The position numbers and the translations under genes are program-made. 64,000 nt of DNA from Pelagicoccus sp. SDUM812003 (GTDB taxonomy: Bacteria; Verrucomicrobiota; Verrucomicrobiia; Opitutales; Opitutaceae), in NCBI RefSeq assembly GCF_031127815.1, contig NZ_JARXHY010000021.1, positions 1 through 64,000 on the forward strand, in the 5' to 3' direction. This document shows, piece by piece, positions 62,901 through 64,000 of this stretch. The stretch's first letter is position 1, and the number at the start of each line of letters is the position of its first letter. Below the pieces are notes generated by a model. That model made no database searches. It saw only the letters and a list, made by a program, of their open reading frames with translations, and was not told the origin of the DNA.

Positions 62901-62933
62901 CGCAACCGAATAGACAAATGAACGGCCTGCGCC

Positions 62934-63665
62934 CTACTTCTGGCCGTAGTAGGCGCCGGCGCCGTGCTTGCGCAGGTAGTGCTTGTCGAGCTGAGCTTGG
63001 GTCAGATGCAGCGCGTTCGGGCGCAGCATCAGCGACTTCATCGTCATCTCGGCGATCACCTCCAGAGCGAAAGCGATTTCCACCGCCTTCTTGGCATTCT
63101 TGCCCCAAATGAAGGGAGCGTGGCCGTTGAAGAGGATGGCGTTGACCTGATTCGGGTCGAGGTCCTTGAAGCGTTCCACTATGACGTTGCCCGTCTCCCA
63201 CTCGTAGTGGCGGGAGATTTCCTCGGGAGTCATGACGCGTGACACTGGCACCTCGCCGTAGAAGTAGTCGGCATGCGTGGTTCCCATGCAAGGGATCGCC
63301 ATGCCTGCTTGAGCGAAGGCGGTGGCGTTTCGCGAGTGGGTATGCACCACGGAACCGATGTCACCAAAGGCCTGATACAAACGCATGTGAGTGGGCGTAT
63401 CCGAGGACGGACGCAGGTCGCCTTCGATCTTAGCCTTCTCCAGGTCCAGCTCGTGGTTTGCATCGGGCTTGGCCTCGTAGTCGATGACCACCATGCAGTC
63501 GGGCGTCAGATCGTCGTAGTCCACGCCGCTCGGCTTGATCGCCATCACACCGAGAGAACGATCCACCACGGAAACGTTCCCGAAGGTGATGTCGACGATA
63601 CCGAGCTTAGGAAGCTGCTTGTTGGCCTCGCAGCACGCCTCCTTCAAGTCTTGGTACTTGCTCAT
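62934..63665 (-). CDS. araD: L-ribulose-5-phosphate 4-epimerase
   Basis: A 243-residue class II aldolase-fold enzyme that turns L-ribulose 5-phosphate into D-xylulose 5-phosphate, the third step of arabinose use. It shows FGNVSVVDR, MAIKPSGVDYDDLTP (phosphate site), EGDLRPSSDTPTH with the acidic residue, the zinc histidines in VVHTHSRNATAFAQAG and a third in NGHAPFIWGKNA. Length is normal. The gene follows araA by 4 bases on the minus strand and ends in a strong terminator. Closely similar aldolases such as fuculose-phosphate aldolase are excluded by the araA neighbour. Confidence 0.96.
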   Translation of the reverse strand: MSKYQDLKEACCEANKQLPKLGIVDITFGNVSVVDRSLGVMAIKPSGVDYDDLTPDCMVVIDYEAKPDANHELDLEKAKIEGDLRPSSDTPTHMRLYQAFGDIGSVVHTHSRNATAFAQAGMAIPCMGTTHADYFYGEVPVSRVMTPEEISRHYEWETGNVIVERFKDLDPNQVNAILFNGHAPFIWGKNAKKAVEIAFALEVIAEMTMKSLMLRPNALHLTQAQLDKHYLRKHGAGAYYGQK

Positions 63666-63669
63666 GGTC

Positions 63670-64000
63670 CTACTTCTTGTAAGCGACGTCGTTGAAACGA
63701 AGTTCGTTTTTCACCTGAGCGACGGTGCTCTTCTCATCGATCAAAACCAGCTCGATGCCAGCGATGGTCGCGTAGTCCACCAAGCACTCGGTCGGCAGGG
63801 CCTTGCTGAAGATCGGGTGATGGGAGCCGCCGGCCTGGATCCAGCATGCTGCGGAGGTCTTGAAATCCGGCTTGGGCTGCCACACGGCGCGAGCCACTGG
63901 CAGCTTGGGCAGGTCCGCGTCGGGAGCGACCACATCGACTTCGTTCACCACGAAACGGAAACGATCGCCAAGGTCGATGATCGTTGCGTTGACCGCGGAC
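63670..64000 (-). CDS. araA: L-arabinose isomerase, C-terminal part
   Basis: The last 110 residues of L-arabinose isomerase, which converts L-arabinose to L-ribulose; the rest is beyond the right edge. The frame is open from base 64000 and reads IIDLGDRFRFVVNEVDVV, then LPKLPVARAVWQPKPDF, CWIQAGGSHHPIFSKAL, AGIELVLIDE and FKNELR-like VKNELRFND at the end, aligned with the E. coli AraA C-terminus throughout. It lies directly before araD, so araA-araD form an operon. No araB is seen in the window. Confidence 0.95.
   Translation of the reverse strand, partial: SAVNATIIDLGDRFRFVVNEVDVVAPDADLPKLPVARAVWQPKPDFKTSAACWIQAGGSHHPIFSKALPTECLVDYATIAGIELVLIDEKSTVAQVKNELRFNDVAYKK

Larger units (their letters stand above)
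62222..62933. other. Structured intergenic region before TonB2-like operon
   Basis: About 710 bases between the start of the DUF3450 gene and the end of araD. Besides the promoter of the TonB2-like operon it holds a possible 58-codon frame (62304-62480), a tandem palindrome (62564-62579), a small hairpin TGTCC...GGACA around 62626-62648, a plus-strand terminator-like hairpin (62670-62710), a 36-base near-perfect palindrome (62820-62855) and the araD terminator (62869-62900). No protein family is recognised. Confidence 0.6.

Overview
The window looks like chromosomal DNA of a marine, polysaccharide-degrading Verrucomicrobiota bacterium of the order Opitutales, perhaps close to Pelagicoccus. 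This is inference: it rests on the GC-rich sequence (roughly high fifties by eye), TonB-dependent receptors with N-termini of the ELSPFEV and PIEENILPTSRP kind, several GH2 enzymes, and weak Shine-Dalgarno sites. I saw no rRNA, tRNA, CRISPR array, insertion sequence or prophage.

Layout, left to right. Bases 1-3964 hold two GH2 glycosidases, the first cut by the window edge. Bases 4008-7673 hold a sensor kinase between two very similar NarL-type regulators. Bases 7799-15534 hold two TonB-dependent receptors, the second followed by a tyrosine-phosphatase-like gene. A divergent TetR gene at 15717 shares with that second receptor an intergenic region carrying two matching palindromes. A chemoreceptor follows. 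From about 18.3 to 51.4 kb almost everything concerns purines.

The purine region has several units. A minus-strand trio (18259-21805) encodes a secreted nucleosidase, a nucleobase permease and a two-lobed LOG protein. Divergent from it is a compact run of 15 plus-strand genes (21937-38116): guanine deaminase, xanthine dehydrogenase with its XdhC factor, the cytochrome c-linked urate oxidase PuuD, ureidoglycine-glyoxylate transaminase PucG, a probable 8-oxoguanine deaminase, a cupin, an EamA exporter, OHCU decarboxylase, HIU hydrolase, allantoate amidohydrolase, allantoinase, a 2-oxoglutarate/Fe(II) dioxygenase and a CDA-type deaminase. Then come a VUT-family transporter, an NCS2 xanthine/urate permease, an SLC10A7-like transporter, a siderophore-type TonB receptor, adenine deaminase, an exported adenosine deaminase-like enzyme coupled to an AzgA/PbuG permease, and a secreted protein with two tandem NUP domains. 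Together these could take adenosine, adenine, guanine, xanthine and urate through HIU, OHCU and allantoin to allantoate and ureidoglycine. The genes usually expected after ureidoglycine are not visible.

Bases 51508-56868 hold a cytochrome P450, a PhoD-like phosphatase, an amidase and an acetamidase/formamidase; the last two are possible late nitrogen-releasing steps. Bases 56909-62203 encode a complete TonB2-like energising system (DUF3450, TtpC-like ExbB, ExbB, ExbD, TonB, TPR), which could power the receptors. A 730-base intergenic region with several hairpins separates it from the arabinose genes araD and araA (araA cut by the right edge).
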